Positions 10,657 to 23,665 are shown, counted from the stretch's first letter. The stretch is 64,000 nt of DNA from Solen grandis (GCA_021229015.1 CM037789.1:40708926-40772925), one strand, 5' to 3'. A program made the numbers and translations. The notes: a model not told the origin generated them from the letters alone.

Positions 10657-13600
10657 TCAAGTAAAGTAATCAGAACTCAGTGACTTTTTCCAGGACCTTC
10701 GTTGCAGATTTCTGAGGAATATATGACAAGTTATCAGAATAAATGTAACCCCACAAACATGTGTATGGGGGTCGCCAGGGAATGCCCGAATTTTAAAACT
10801 AAGATCATCTTGCAACTTATGAACAGACTGATTAATGTAAATTTCATGCTGGTCGCTCTTAATCAGCACCTTTAATTTGACAATATAAATCTAGATGCGC
10901 TCAATCTGAACTAGACTTGCTTTAACCTATCAAATTATCAATTGGCGTTTACATAGGGGATATAGGCTGTTAAATAATTAACGTTTACCTTTGCTGTGTA
11001 TTATTATCAAATGTACGAGTATATCATTAGATAAGGATGGTAACCTTTTGGAAAGAAATTATTAATTAAATGGCACCTATATATACAAATGTAGTTAGCC
11101 ATTGCAAACCTTTCTAGACCCCCTACCACCGTCTAGTCTCTTTAAAAAATAACCATTCAACACATGTCGCATTTACCCAAACATTCCACATTGTCATGAA
11201 GTCAGTCCAAATAATATTATGCGCAGATAAATTTGTATCGTTGTAAAAGATTGTTGAAATTCAAACAATCTGTTATTGACAAATGAACATTATATGTACA
11301 ATGGTCTATTTATATCTGCTATGTAATCGATATTAAGCCATCTATTGATTTGTGTTATAAATGATCCGAGCGGGCGACCAATTAACCTATACATGTATAC
11401 CTAAAAACGTCGGACCGACTAAATTAAGAATCGGAAGCCAACCCGTTGAGCACATAATGAGTGAATGAATGACATTGACACCGGCAATACCAAATTATAA
11501 CTTTAAGAAAATAAATTTTAAAGTAAAGTTCTTTTCCAAATCAGGAAACACGTGCGACGATGTTTCAGACATTGAAGAGGAATATTAGCTTCATGACTTA
11601 GCCTTAATGGTTCTTAGAATCTAATTTACAATTCCTAATTAAGCTGCGAAGTAAGTTACTTTCTTGTTGTCCTCTTAAGTAATAAGGATACACGTTTATT
11701 TCTCTTCTTTATTTATTTATAAGAACAAATAAGTTGACCTGCTATTTACGACATACGTTTACTTCTGGGAAGTGGTGTCTATACCTGAACGCTTGAATTG
11801 CCTACTCAGGCATATGATCAGTGTAGACACACAAGAAATCAAGCTTATAGAATTCATGGCTTTTATGCAAACGTGTTTTTTTTTCCATTGAATAAAGTAT
11901 AATCATAAATATTTGCACCCTAAATTTTGTTCTACTCAAAGTTCAACACTTCGTTATTTCAGAAGTAAAAAAAATATTTAATATAATTTTTATTTTTAAA
12001 TGATATTTTGTATTTACACGAAACAATTGGTATTATGTTCAATATTTCAGTGTACAAAGATACAAAGATTTCTTAAAGCAGTTCGTTCACATAAAGTTTG
12101 ATTTAAACTATCTGCGTGTATTATCTCTATTAATACCCATCTACAGATGCATGATCACTTTATGCAATATTCCGTTATTGTAAAATAAATGAGTGGGCTA
12201 CAACCGTAGTTCCTGTCGACAATCTTCCACGCCACAAGCAATATGTCCAATAGTCCCGACTCTAAACTACACAACCTGGAAATATACGACACCTTTTATT
12301 GACAACATACTAGTCATAACATTGCAAATCTACCATGAAATGATCCTAGTGTTTACAGCAGTCAGGTAGTACAAAAATCTGCGATTCATCCAATAGAAGC
12401 CCAAAATCTACTGTGGGCCGAGACCACAAACATCACATTTTGTCACTCTGGCAAAATTTAACTGAAACTGGAATGGCTTTGATAAAGTGTTTCTGCTTTA
12501 ACAACTCCCTTTACTTGCAAACTCCACCCCCCTAAAAAAAAAGAGTTCTCATCCATCAAGATTTTTTAAAATTACTAAAAGTGTTTCCGTTGTAAAATGA
12601 CTTGTTTGTTACAGGTATGCAGAGGAGAAGCACTGTTTACAGAAAATGGCGTCCTTGACATTCATATACATGAACAAGTGATTCTTCACACAGCTGTTTT
12701 CGAATTTGCCAAAATTCATTTTAGAAGTCACAAGACCAAATTTGATTCTAAAAAATGCATTTAAAAGACAAACAGCCATTTAAATCCAGAATATTTACCC
12801 TATTCAAGAAACCCTCCCTGCCCATTCGAAGCTGTGGCTACATAAAGTGTGGTGTGCTCCCTTAACTGTGTCTACAAAGTAGTGGATAGTTTCAAAAATA
12901 CGTAATGGTGAAGGATAGTTAAGCCGGTTTCATGCCAAACCGTTTTAGCTTTTCAAAAAGATTGCCGCATCTTAAAAAGCATTTCAAAATGTGTGTTGTA
13001 TTTTAACATAAAATCTATCTTGATTTATTAAACATTTAAAAAATCCTAGACCATCTTTCAAGTATTCTTTCCTAGTTTCCAAGGACTGTTAATAATTGAA
13101 CTCTGGATCGGGGATGGCCAAGAATACCGAAGAAATGCTCATTGTTGTGATCAGGCGTGTAATTCGAATGGTATATGGGATAACAAGACTGGTTGATGTT
13201 TTTGAATGCAGTCTCAAATATGTGATATAATAGATATTTGCATACATTTATTGCGCTTGCGCGAAACACCGTGATTTTACGGGATGATACGATACTTTCA
13301 AGCCAGTGTGTATAAGGAGTAGTAAACTACATATGCGAAATTCATATACAGAATCAGTAACAAAATGAACTGATTAAGATTGTAACAAACGCATCGGTTA
13401 TTAAATTTTCGAGAAAAAAAAACACATTGTCGTTTGGCAAATAGCTGTGTCCTGTGATAAATATATGACATTATCAAGGATTGAAAAGAGAAAAAAATCA
13501 ACTAAAGCATTTGATTCTTCCTTTGTTTTGGATCAACCATATTTGCAGACTTATCTATGAGATATTCTATCTATATTAGTTTCTATCATGAATAACAACC

Positions 13601-14240
13601 AAACTGTATTTTACCTTATATCTTACTAAGCATAATTTGCTTCAGATCTGATTCTTTTATTGCATATAAGGATGTTGTTCTTGTGTGCAGATGAATTAAA
13701 TATGTTTAAACTGAACTTAAACTTTGAAGTATTCTTTAGATAGACCAAGATTTGTAAGCAAAGCAAATTCTTAAAAACGCTGATATCAAAAATTGAAAGT
13801 CAAAATGAGACGTTTTGCGATATAGACTTTGAAAAATGTTGTTTCCGTAATATTGTTTTGGAGAAATTATACTGTGCTTAATAGTTAATATTGAAGTACT
13901 GAATTTAGCCCCTTTCTGATGATTTAAGTGTTTATCAATTTGAAATTAATATATTATAAGTTGAAATTTGTAAAATCTCTTTAAAAGCAGCACCATAACA
14001 CAAAAAGAAGGAAAACAGAAATAAGCATCTCATTTTAGTTGGTTTCACCAGGTAATGATGTTTGTTTTATTCCTTTTCCTCACAGAATACAGAATATTTT
14101 ATTTTCTAAAACAGTGTACAGTGCCAAGTACACAATAAATAGAAAAATAGCATTTTGTCACATACTATCAAGTTAAAGAACAATTTTCGGAGGCGATGAT
14201 GAACCACAATCACAAGCACAATGCTTTTATGTTTTGTAAA
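10657..14240. other. no gene recognised (3.6 kb)
   Basis: AT-rich, non-repetitive within this window. No open stretch with splice sites, domain or recognisable repeat was found on either strand. The longest open frames (65-70 codons, minus strand) have no convincing content. Confidence 0.4.
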
Positions 14241-14283
14241 TAAAACATGATTGAGTATCACACACACACACACAGTATATATG

Positions 14284-14332
<49 letters not shown>

Positions 14333-14364
14333 TGTGTGTGTGTGTGATACTCAATCATGTTTTA
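14241..14364. repeat. 124-bp near-perfect palindrome around a (TA)n core
   Basis: AAAACATGATTGAGTATC plus eight CA units plus GTATATAT on the left is mirrored on the right by ATATACT, seven TG units and GATACTCAATCATGTTTT. The arms differ by one dinucleotide and by a GTAA interruption in the TA core. The whole block can form a hairpin or cruciform. Confidence 0.95.
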
Positions 14365-14584
14365 ATTACATCTTGTGATAAACGTCCGTTTCACAACTAT
14401 CGAAACTTTAATTGCAAGCTTATCACTGGGTTTCAAGGAAAATGGGATTGTACTTTTTGAACGAGCAGGACATGCATTGACTTGATAACAAATACAACAT
14501 GTTTTAAATACTGACATTTCCCAAGTTTAATGTAAGCATAAATTTACAAAATCGATGATTCTTAGTGTATGACCATGTCTACTG

Positions 14585-14856
14585 GTAACATTTATTTGAC
14601 TTGAATTGACTATTTGAGTTTACCGTCGCTTTCGACAGTATTTCAGTCATATAGCGACGTCCAGCTAATTACAGATGGAGGAAGACCCCGAATGCATGGA
14701 GGCATCCGGGTAGAACCACCGACCTACCGTCAGCCAGCTGGAAGGCTTCCTCACATGAACACCCGAATAACCCTGCCGGGATTCGAACGCACGCGGTGAG
14801 GGGCTAAGTTAGTGTTAAAGTCAGCGACTTTACCCTCTCAGCCACGGAGGCCCCCA
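14585..14856 (-). repeat. tRNA-derived SINE, family 2
   Basis: Minus strand: the head GGGCCTCCGTGGCTGAGAG has a Ser/Leu-type A box, followed by a clean B box (GCGTTCGAATCCCGGC). The body leads to the tail TGACTGAAATACTGTCGAAA and then CGGTAAACTCAAATAGTC. The central tail phrase is shared with SINE family 1 although the heads and bodies differ. Confidence 0.8.
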
Positions 14857-15585
14857 CATTTATTTGAGTTACATGTTGTAGTTTTACTAGTCAATAAACT
14901 TGATTAGTCAACTCTTTTTTCCTCCATTTTTTCTAAATTCGATCAGAAAATACCGCACAGTGGATTACAGAATTTACTTCACGTCAAAAGTCTTAAGATA
15001 TCGCAAGAATTTTCTAGAAATAAAAATTCAAGAAATTGTACACACACACACACATATATGTTTGTGTGTGTGTATGTTTTAACACTCATCCCAAAATCAT
15101 AAAAACATACATGTAAAGCAACATAACACTATATATATGTATGCCAATGTACATCTAGCAATATACTCAGTTGAAAAAGAAAATATGCACCAAGGTTATT
15201 ATAAATTTAAATATATTATTTCCATCAGAAATATACTATGTTCGAGGTAAAGCAGTTTCCAAAATACCAATATTTTCTTATTTAAATATAGTTTGTCCAA
15301 AGATTATTGAAAGTTTTATCATCAAGGTTTATTATATATTGTCATGCTTGTCATGCTACATTTAATGAGGTAGATTTTGTAATGGGAAACAACTTTCCGC
15401 TACAATTTCCACAAGTCATTTAGAGTTATCTTCCTTGCTAACTTGAATTAGCAGACGACCTTCACCAAGTGCATTTGAAAAAAGACATATCGTCTTAGTG
15501 CTCTTTTAACAGTTCTTTGCATCATTGGACATTTCTGAAAGGTCAAGCATCAGTGTACATGGTAATGAAAACAATCACAGATGGT
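14857..15585. other. no gene recognised
   Basis: AT-rich, with a short CA/TG microsatellite pair at 15042-15074. Confidence 0.4.
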
Positions 15586-15735
15586 GGACGCTTGGCGCTC
15601 AGCACATAAGGTTAGTTCCAGGATTGAGCCCACGTCTACGGCGTGACGTTGCAATGTGAAAGCACTATATCTGTCTCAAGTTGACATAGTCTTCAAATGA
15701 CTGAAATACTGTCGGTGGAACGTTAAACCTAATAA
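15586..15735 (+). repeat. partial SINE family 1, plus orientation
   Basis: GCTTGGCGCTCAGCACATAAG, then CACTATATCTGTCTCAAGTT and TGACTGAAATACTGTCGGTGG with GAACGTTAAACC. This is the body and tail of family 1 without its tRNA head. It is the only family 1 copy in this orientation in the window. Confidence 0.75.
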
Positions 15736-15745
15736 GGGGGAAGTA

Positions 15746-16545
15746 TTGAGCATGAGAAGGGCGCAACTAGGCCTGTGAAAATGACTTTTAGTGAAAGGAG
15801 GAAGCTGGGTTTGATATCTCTTGCAACCTTAGACTGAGTTTGAACAAAATAAGGATAGAACTGTTGGGTAGTGGGACTGTACCTGTTTGTAAAGAAATTG
15901 TAAGATGGCAATCTATTGGGCTGCAGAAAAAGACTGCTATTCCTTCACCACTTTTGAAGTCTGAACATTGCTAGAGGCGTTTAGAATTGTGTTTGGGCTG
16001 TTAAGACTTCAACTAGGACGATGTGAATTTCACTGATGAATGTCCCATCTGTTTTATCCTAACAATATGGTTATGCGGACTAGGACTGATGAGACGCCTC
16101 TGTGCCCGCGTCCTGCTTACAGTAATAAGTTTCATGTGTGGGTGGGGTATATGTCCGAGGAGCCATACTACTTTGTGTATTAGACGGATACATGACTAGT
16201 TATTCTAGAGGGACGCCTGCTTCCGGATACAATCACATTGCACAAGGGTGACTTTATCTTAGTTTATCTTACAGCACGACAATGAACCAAAATATTATTC
16301 AAGACATTCAAACCAGTGGCAACAGCAGCAAAATATAATTCTTCCAATGATTGAAGCTACAATCTGGACCCAAACCCCATTCAAAATATCTTGGAAATTA
16401 TCAGGAACGATTTAAAACAGAACAAAAAAAAAAAAAATATTAATGAAATGAAAAGAGAGGTGGTGAGAATCTGGGACACAATGATTCATGATATGCTATC
16501 ATATTTGATGAACAGCATGTCTGATCGCATAAATTAGTGTATTGA
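15746..16545 (+). pseudogene. decayed Tc1/mariner-type transposase
   Basis: Translated fragments in shifting frames follow the Tc1 order. A strand segment FHVWVGYMSEEPYYF begins near 16131. QHDNEPK begins near 16272 and holds the second catalytic Asp. LDPNPIQNILEIIRNDLK begins near 16365, where the family's usual Glu of the NPIEN motif is Gln. It ends with REVVRIWDTMIHDMLSYL, the C-terminal helix region. Stops and frameshifts are frequent and no clear terminal inverted repeats were found. An inactive remnant. Confidence 0.75.
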
Positions 16546-17306
16546 TGAGAATGATTGACTGACACAATACTGACTGAAAGTTTATTGTAATCCTTGAAAA
16601 TGTTATAAAAGATGGTGTAAAAAAGTAAATCATTTTCTTTTTCTTTTATGTTGGAAAATGACTTTTGTCCTTCTCAATAATTCCTGTAAATGCACACTTG
16701 CCATAGAATATTCAAAAAAGTAATATAACTGTGTAAAAAAAAAAAGAACCAAAAAAAAAAAAAGTTGAATGACCGAACGCCTTATGCCACATATTGTTTA
16801 ATGAGTATATGTAAGCTAACAGTAGTATGCATCTGAAGGTACTGCTAAGGTTGTTGTTGTTTGCATTTGTTTTTGCTTTTTTTGTTTTTTCATGTTTATA
16901 CAAATTTTATTGCCAAAATACAAAAAAATAGGTACAGATTATATATTTTTTTTTAAACAGAATATGTGTTGTAATTGTAGACAAAAGGGTTGAGTCACAA
17001 GTTCTCAAACTTATATTCGACTCTCCCCTGACAAGAGATAACATGTAAATAAATTTATATGACTGGAATAGATATATGTTCTTGGCAGATACATGTAGAA
17101 ATAATGGTAACACTACTACTACTAATAATAATAGTTATGGTAATTATAGTAAAAGTTAACAACAACAACAACAAAAAAAAAAAAAAAAAAAAAAACGAAA
17201 AAAAAACAACATACATTGAAGGTGTAATTAAAAAAGAAAGGTAGAAAAAGAATAGAAAAGAAAGAAGAGGAAGAAAATAAGAGGAATATAAGAGCTGGAT
17301 GGTCTC
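16546..17306. other. no gene; A-rich and simple repeats
   Basis: Several poly-A runs (16735-16763), an (ACA)n-poly(A) stretch at 17158-17200 and purine-rich sequence to 17290. The latter may include the 3' end of the minus-strand LINE that follows, but no poly(A) tail in the right orientation is visible. Confidence 0.5.
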
Positions 17307-18539
17307 TCAATATTTCCTGAAGCGTTTTGTGTTTTTGATGTATTTATGGACAGCATTTACTATACTTATGTTGTCTTCTTGAGAAATGGTTACATCTCCG
17401 TTAAGAAGGAGATTGCAATTTAAAGGATGCAAATGTCTTGTTTCTTGGAATAATTGGATACGTTCATTATTGTATTTTTTACATCGAAATAAAAAGTGCT
17501 CGGCATTTTCAGGTACATTACAATATGAACATAAATTATTTTCAGTAACATGGTTAAGGAATAAATCATTCTTCAGGTCACTACAATTATTACGCATTCT
17601 GGTGTGTAACACAGATAAATGACGCGTCCCGTGAAGAAAATGAGCAGGTACATAAGAGGGAGAGAACATATGTTGGATTAATTTATGTTTGAATGAGCCA
17701 ATTGACTGAATGTTTCTAAGTGAAATAGGCAAAGAGTTCCATAAATCAATTGATGCAGGAACAAAAGACTTTTCAAAAAGTGTTGTTCTTCTGTGAATAC
17801 CTATGAAGTCATTATTGCTTCTGAGGTTGTAACTAATACTTTCGTTAACGGGTCTTTGAAAGAGGCTATTCAGATAATCAGGTACCATATTATTTTTTAT
17901 TTTAAACATTAACATAATTGTCTGGTATGTTCTTCTCTCACTTAGAGTTAGCCAACCAGTTTCTTTATATAGATTGTTCAAACTGATGGAACGCGTGGTA
18001 CCAGTGACTATTCTACCTGCTTCAATTTGTAATTTCTCTATTTTTTCTTTATCATATTCCGTGCAGTTATCCCATACAACGGAAGCGTACTCAAGAATTG
18101 GACGTAGGAATGATACATATATTTGATTTAGCGCTTTGCGTTTTACAGTAAATTTTAGTTTTCTCATGATACCAATTATTTTGGATGCAGATTTTATGAT
18201 ATTATTTGTGTGTGCGTGCCATTTACAATCACTGCTTAAAGTAATACCTAAATGTTTGTGGGTATCTGAGATAGATAGGATGTTATCATCAAAATTAAGA
18301 ATAGGCGGTTGCTAATTTCCAAAATATAAAACTTCAGTTTTTTCAGGATTAAACGTCACCAACCATTGTTTAGACCACCTTAAAATTTCTTTTAGATCGT
18401 GGTTCAGTATTGCTCCTAAATCTGCAGTATTTGAAGATGTAGCCGCTAAAGATGTGTCATCTGCGAACAATCTCGTAATACTCCTTAAATTATCTGTTAT
18501 GTCATTTACATAGATCAGGAAAAAGAGAGGACCCAAGAC
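17307..18539 (-). pseudogene. non-LTR retrotransposon (jockey/CR1-like) RT C-terminal part, cut by gap
   Basis: The minus strand encodes the RT from GPLFFLIYVNDI through the catalytic LFADDTSL (FADD) and the NPEKTEVLYFGN motif. One in-frame TAG follows at 18312-18314, then the frame stays open for about 330 codons to a stop at 17307. This second part holds the RT thumb (LGITLSSDCKWHAH), the LRPILEYASVVWDN motif and a C-terminal Cys/His cluster (LCSYCNVPENAEHFLFRC). The upstream RT and endonuclease are lost in the assembly gap. Only one stop interrupts what remains, so the insertion is fairly young. Clade assignment is tentative. Confidence 0.85.
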
Positions 18540-18639
18540 NNNNNNNNNNNNNNNNNNNNNNNNNNNNNNNNNNNNNNNNNNNNNNNNNNNNNNNNNNNNN
18601 NNNNNNNNNNNNNNNNNNNNNNNNNNNNNNNNNNNNNNN
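18540..18639. other. assembly gap (100 N)
   Basis: Exactly 100 N, the conventional placeholder for a gap of unknown size. It directly abuts the left end of the first copy of the tandem duplication. Confidence 0.99.
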
Positions 18640-18841
18640 TAACAGAACTATGAGGAATAATGAACTTAACGGGAAAAGCAGGATATTTGCCTATACAAAA
18701 GTGTATTTACATGTAAAGAATGAAACAATGAAAATAGCTCTCATTAAAACTCAATATTGCATCAACACAAAATTTAATGTTGTTATTTTCTTTATATGAT
18801 GCCTGGACAATTTCCATCTAAATACTCATAGAATTACCTAC

Positions 18842-19125
18842 CGGCGCAATAAAGTGTTCTCTTTGCGTTCGGGAGGTCTGGGGTTCGAATCCCAGCCGGG
18901 GGACTTCCTCCTTTGACTGAGTCATACCAAAGACGTATAAAATTGGCACCAGATGCACCCTTGCCTGGCACTCGGCAAAATGGGCCGGGGTTGCTTTGGG
19001 AACTCATAGAACTCAGTACAGGCTCTACCCAGGAACTTGTCTCCCATGTACCGGTGCTATACACCGGGCACGTAAAATAACCAAGGGGTGGCATTCCGTA
19101 CTGCATATGTCTGTTAATTACTACT
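18842..19125 (+). repeat. tRNA-derived SINE, family 3
   Basis: The head CCGGCGCAATAAAGTG has lost about a dozen bases of the A box compared with the copy at 25190-25493. The B box GGTTCGAATCCC is intact. The body contains CCAAAGACGTATAAAATT, GCACCCTTGCCTGGCACT and GAACTTGTCTCCCATGTACC. The duplicate lies at 27879-28162. Confidence 0.8.
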
Positions 19126-20335
19126 GGTTAGTTAATACCCTGGCCTTTTATTAAAATATGAAGTAGGTCTAATATAAGAACAAGCAATTATATTGTACAC
19201 CTAATACAGTTTTGTGAAAAAGTTACCGTGATACGAAGATGATGAATCAAGATGCCCATAGTCAGAGTCAAAACGCCCACATAAATAACTAAATTCAGCT
19301 ATAAAAGTCCCGCATAATGTTATCATTTTTTCAATCTGAAAGAGGAGTCATTCTTTAGCAATCCCTAAAGTCACCAGTATATTTTTTCAATACGGATTCT
19401 AAATATGGTCGCAAAGAAGAGAAAAAAAAAAGAATTATTTTATTTCAATTGTATTACGTTATTAACGGTGTATAACGTAAGTAAACATTTTTATACATAA
19501 AGCGGGTTACCACTGACTTTATTTTTTTTTAAATTCTCATTTTTTTGAGTAAAATATTAGAGGAAACCCCAATTTCTAAGATTCATATATTTAAAACATG
19601 ATTCAAAGTATATTTGTCAATTGTTGAGGGTCCAAAAAGTCACATTTTAGTGCAAATTAAGCTAAATTTAAAAAAAGGCAGTTTTAGTTTTACATTTTCA
19701 GAAAGCCTTTATATCAGAGGATTGATTTTGAAAAAAAATAAAAGAAATCTTTCCGTTGATTTTTTTATCAAGAAAATATTTTAGGTAGTTTTTGTATATA
19801 TTTTGGTCCTGAAACAATGGCGATTTTTTCTCATTTTGTATTTTCCAAGCATGTTTGACAGTATTTTTACCTATAACTTACAAAGCGCATAATGTGTTAC
19901 AAACTGTTATTAAATATTCTGAAAATATTATATTGATATGTTATTAAAGTATTTAGAATACATCTTTAAATTTTTAATGCTTTAAATTTTTCAACAAGTT
20001 TTTGCAACAGTGATTCTTTACTATAAGATAGATTTCTAAAACGAGCATGATAACCCCCTTTTTTCAATTCATATATCTTTTAGCTTTAGTTAAAAGTACC
20101 TTTGAGCAAAAATTTAGAAAAATCTGTCCGTAAGAAAAAAAAAAGAAAAAAAAAACAACGTCGAAACGCCATTAATGATGGACAACATACATTTTGTGAA
20201 ATGCATAAAATATGATATTTCCATAGGGAATATTTCCAAAACATTATACATGTTTGTCATTTATATCTTGTAAACTGTCACAGGAATATATTTATACGAT
20301 AAAATTTGGCACAGAAATCGTTATATATATATATA
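19126..20335. other. no gene; 3' flank of TRIM unit A
   Basis: AT-rich, with many poly-A/T runs. Its last ~110 bp (TTTGTCATTTATATCTTGTA...) is also recognisable downstream of the TRIM exon at 48960-49070, so it belongs to the ancestral TRIM unit. Confidence 0.5.
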
Positions 20336-21569
20336 TTAATTAAGATCGTACACCAGTATTTCATTTTGATGAATGTTTGTCACAATCAGTTTCTTATTAC
20401 TTGGATCAAAGCTCAATGATGTAGGATACTTCAAACCATCTTCCTGGGTCAGGACTACACCCAGCTCCTCACCATCCGCCCCTACCTGGACCACATTGTG
20501 GGAGTCATACCCACACAGGAACATTCCGCCCCGTCCGTCTGCACAGACACCCCGCCAACCCTTCATCTGTGTACCTGTGTACCTGTACAGTTGTGTCCCT
20601 TTCCTGTCTGTACAGATAAGTCCCATGAACATATCTGCTATGTAGATCCTCTCTCCACTGACGGTCAGGCCTCTGATATTTGTGAGTATTTTCTGGCTGA
20701 TCGTCTGCAGCAATGTTCCGGACAGGTTGTACACATACACTTTATTACGCTTGTCCGAAACAAACAGTTCCCCGTCACTATAAGCAATAACATAACAATC
20801 ATAATTCAGCTTTACTGTCTTTGCTGGGGTCATTGTCTTACCTACAGACACAAACTGTAACTCGTATTCAAGACAAATGACCACTTCCTGTGGCCCTACA
20901 CAACACATTCCATAGGGACGACACGGCAGGTCACAGTGGTCTGTAACAGTGTAGGTGGAGCTGTCCAAAAGCTTCAGTCGCTTATTCTTGATGTCGATAA
21001 ACATAATTGCATCATCAGACAGAAGACATGTACTTTGTATGTGACACGTGATTCTGTCTTGAGGTAATTTAACTTTGACCTTTGACACGCCTGTTACCTT
21101 ATACGAAGTGATACGCTTGTCTGGTTTCACATGAATGTCTCTTTTGTCGGTGACTTCCTTTGCAGTTGTCATTAACTTCTGTCCCTTCTTCATGGAGACA
21201 AACAACTGGGGCTTGTTCTCAGATGTCGTATCCAACTGTTGAATACAAGATATGGTGTCTCTTTCCAGCTGATCACAGCATTCCTGATCCTCGTCAAACT
21301 TGAACCTGTTCTCGCTGTACCAAACATTGATCTCTCCTACAGCTATCTCTTCAAGTGATTCAACTATCTTAATGATCTTTCTCTTCTGCTGTTCCACCAT
21401 ATCCAGATATTTCTTTTTCTCATTCAGCAATTCTTCCCCTGTCATGTTACGTATATTCTTCTGTGTCGCCAGTCTCTTTCGTGTTCTCCCAAGACCGTCT
21501 ATAGTCTCTTGTAGCTCTTGTAAGAGGTCGTCAATGTCGCCAGGGATAAACTTGACCTCCTCACAGGAT
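20336..21569 (-). CDS. TRIM-like (B-box/NHL family) 3' exon, unit A
   Basis: An intact open exon of 410 codons on the minus strand. It starts at the acceptor ATTCCAG/ATCCTGTG (first base 21569) and ends in TAA at 20336. The order is: SCEEVKFIPGDID, completing the second B-box; a coiled-coil-like region (EELLNEKKKYLDMVEQQKRK...); then a six-bladed NHL-like propeller from about residue 150 (GELFVSDKRNKVYVYNLSG, GERIYIAD.F.GLICTDRKG, PTSLSFDPSNKKLIVTNIH). Such proteins are E3-ligase-like adaptors, often linked to innate immunity. The B-box exon expected upstream (about 27.6 kb) is absent, so this unit may be a 3'-only copy or be spliced from the exon at 36764. Confidence 0.8.
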
Positions 21570-22340
21570 CTGGAATGATAGTATCTTGCAAGTTCATCTG
21601 TATTCAGAAACTGAGTCATCTGCCAGAATGCAATAGTTGTATACAAGTACTCTTTTGATAATATAAGTCACGTCATCCTTATTCTCTATTCTTTTACATG
21701 CTTTCTTATTACAATACAAATTGACATCCGATAACCACTCTCTGTATATTTTGTATTAATATACTTCGTAATACTAAACTGAGAACATACAATTATAAAA
21801 TACTCTCTCCCCACCCCCACCCCCTCTCTATCTCTCTCTCTCTCACACACACACACCCGAACTATTTCTCTTTAAAACACTATCTCTCTCTCTCTATATG
21901 TACTATTGAATAAATAAATAAATAAATTACTGAAACAATATAAAGCTATTATACCTAAATCTTATTTCTTTGCTTCAAAAACATTTGGTTAAACTGTTGT
22001 TGTTTTCAAACTTATGAGGTTGTGTTCACAAACCATGTCTCGGCCCCCCCCCCCCCCCCCCCACACACACACACTGGGGCACACAGTGACATATACTTCA
22101 TTTGCTTAGAAATAGTAGATCTACCATGATTTCAGTTACCAAAACATTAGTTCACTTTTGCAAATAAGGAATACAATATTATTTTTCACATGTAAAAGAA
22201 TAATTAGGATAACAAGCAACAGGTAAGCCCTGTGTGGTTAAGTACCGTCCGAATTTGTGGGCTTTGTGTTTGACTTTCTCTCATCAATTTCTTCCCATAA
22301 CAGAAAATTTGTTTCAATAGCTTAATTAGAACAGGAGTTA
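21570..22340 (-). other. intron-like sequence with microsatellites
   Basis: CT/CA repeats at 21812-21855 and a poly-C run then CA at 22046-22074. The minus-strand open frame continues ~25 codons past the acceptor but is intronic, as shown by the conserved CAG/ATCC junction in all three units. Confidence 0.6.
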
Positions 22341-23665
22341 TCTTCCGGTCAAGAAATAATGAAAAAGGGGAATAACTCAAAAATTAATGAGGCCAGAGTT
22401 ATGAACCTTGTACATGACACTTTTTCTTTCTTACCGTAAATGAAATTTAATTTCAATAACATGAGTCGAATTGAAATTATCTTAAGGACTCAATATTGTA
22501 TAAAAGGGAAAAAACTCAAACAAGAAACCTAGGAAATGGATTATGCTCTTGTGTACTGCTATTCTCGTTAATAATGTCTACCCACCTATGAAGTTTCAAG
22601 GTTATATGTTTCATGGTGCATTAGTTATGCTCCGAACAAAACTTAATTGAATATGAAATTAAACAACGGGCAATAACTCCTAAAATATTATTTACAGAAT
22701 TAAGGTTCTTGTGTATTGTATTGCAATAATAAAAAAAGAAGTATAAAATTTAACAAAGGGCTATAACTCCAGAAATATGTGCAGAGGTATGGTTCTTGTG
22801 TATTGCACTTCTTCTCCTATGAATCATCTACCTATGAAATTCCAAGGTTATATGTCTTATGGTGCGATAGTGCGTGAGTAATGGTCTTGACCAAAATAAG
22901 TTTAAAATCTAAAAAAAAGGAATAACTCCAAACATATGATTGGCAGAGTTACCATTCTTTTCCTCCATGAGATCTGTCCACCTGTGAAGTTTCAAGTTAC
23001 TACCTTTGATACTTTTTGAGTTATGCTCCGGACAAAAATTAAGCATGAAATTTAACAAAAATGATGCGCAGAGTTAATGTTTTGTGCATGACACTTCTCC
23101 TTCATAAGGTCTATCCACCTGTGGAGTTTCAAAGTAACAGCTTTGATACTTTTGAGATATGCTCCAAAAATAAATAATAAATATCAAAGGGCAGTAACTC
23201 CAAAAATATCACGGGCAGAGTTATGGTTCTTGTGCATGACACTAATCCTCAATTAGATCTACCTATCTGTGAAGTTTCAAGTTATAATAGCTTTAAGCTT
23301 AATAATAGCTTATTCTGTATTTTTCCCTGTATATCTCTAAAAATCAGGTGACCCCTTGGGCGGGGCCAATTTTGACCCAAGGGCTATTGATTTGAACAAA
23401 CTTGGTAGAAGTCCACTAGACAATGCCACACGCTAATTATCTTTGCTCTTGGTCTGCGGTTTCGGAGAGAAGGATATTTAAATATTTCACTTTTTAAACC
23501 TATTTTTAGCTCCTGTGACCCAGACATGCAATGGACCAGAACCATTTAAACAACGTTGGTAAAGCTTCATGCAAGGAACATCATCACAGGCAAGTTTCAT
23601 CAAATTTGGCCCAGTGGTTTCAGAGGAGATGCCGTTTGTACTACGTGCTTAAGTGAGCTAAAATA
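22341..23665 (-). repeat. hairpin-ended dispersed repeat with ~140-bp degenerate tandem units
   Basis: Phrases such as GAGTTATGGTTCTTGTG, ATCCACCTGTGAAGTTTCAA and TATGCTCCGGACAAAAATTA recur several times. The block ends in GTGCTTAAGTGAGCTAAAAT, the GAGCTA terminus seen elsewhere. The counterpart at 31370-32770 has one extra ~100-bp stretch near 31744. Non-coding. Confidence 0.65.

Noticed and set aside
20373..20860. Plus-strand open frames of 90-120 codons, repeated at 29400-29887 and 49582-50434
   Set aside because: Antisense shadows of the TRIM exons. Identical in the duplicates only because the block is duplicated.
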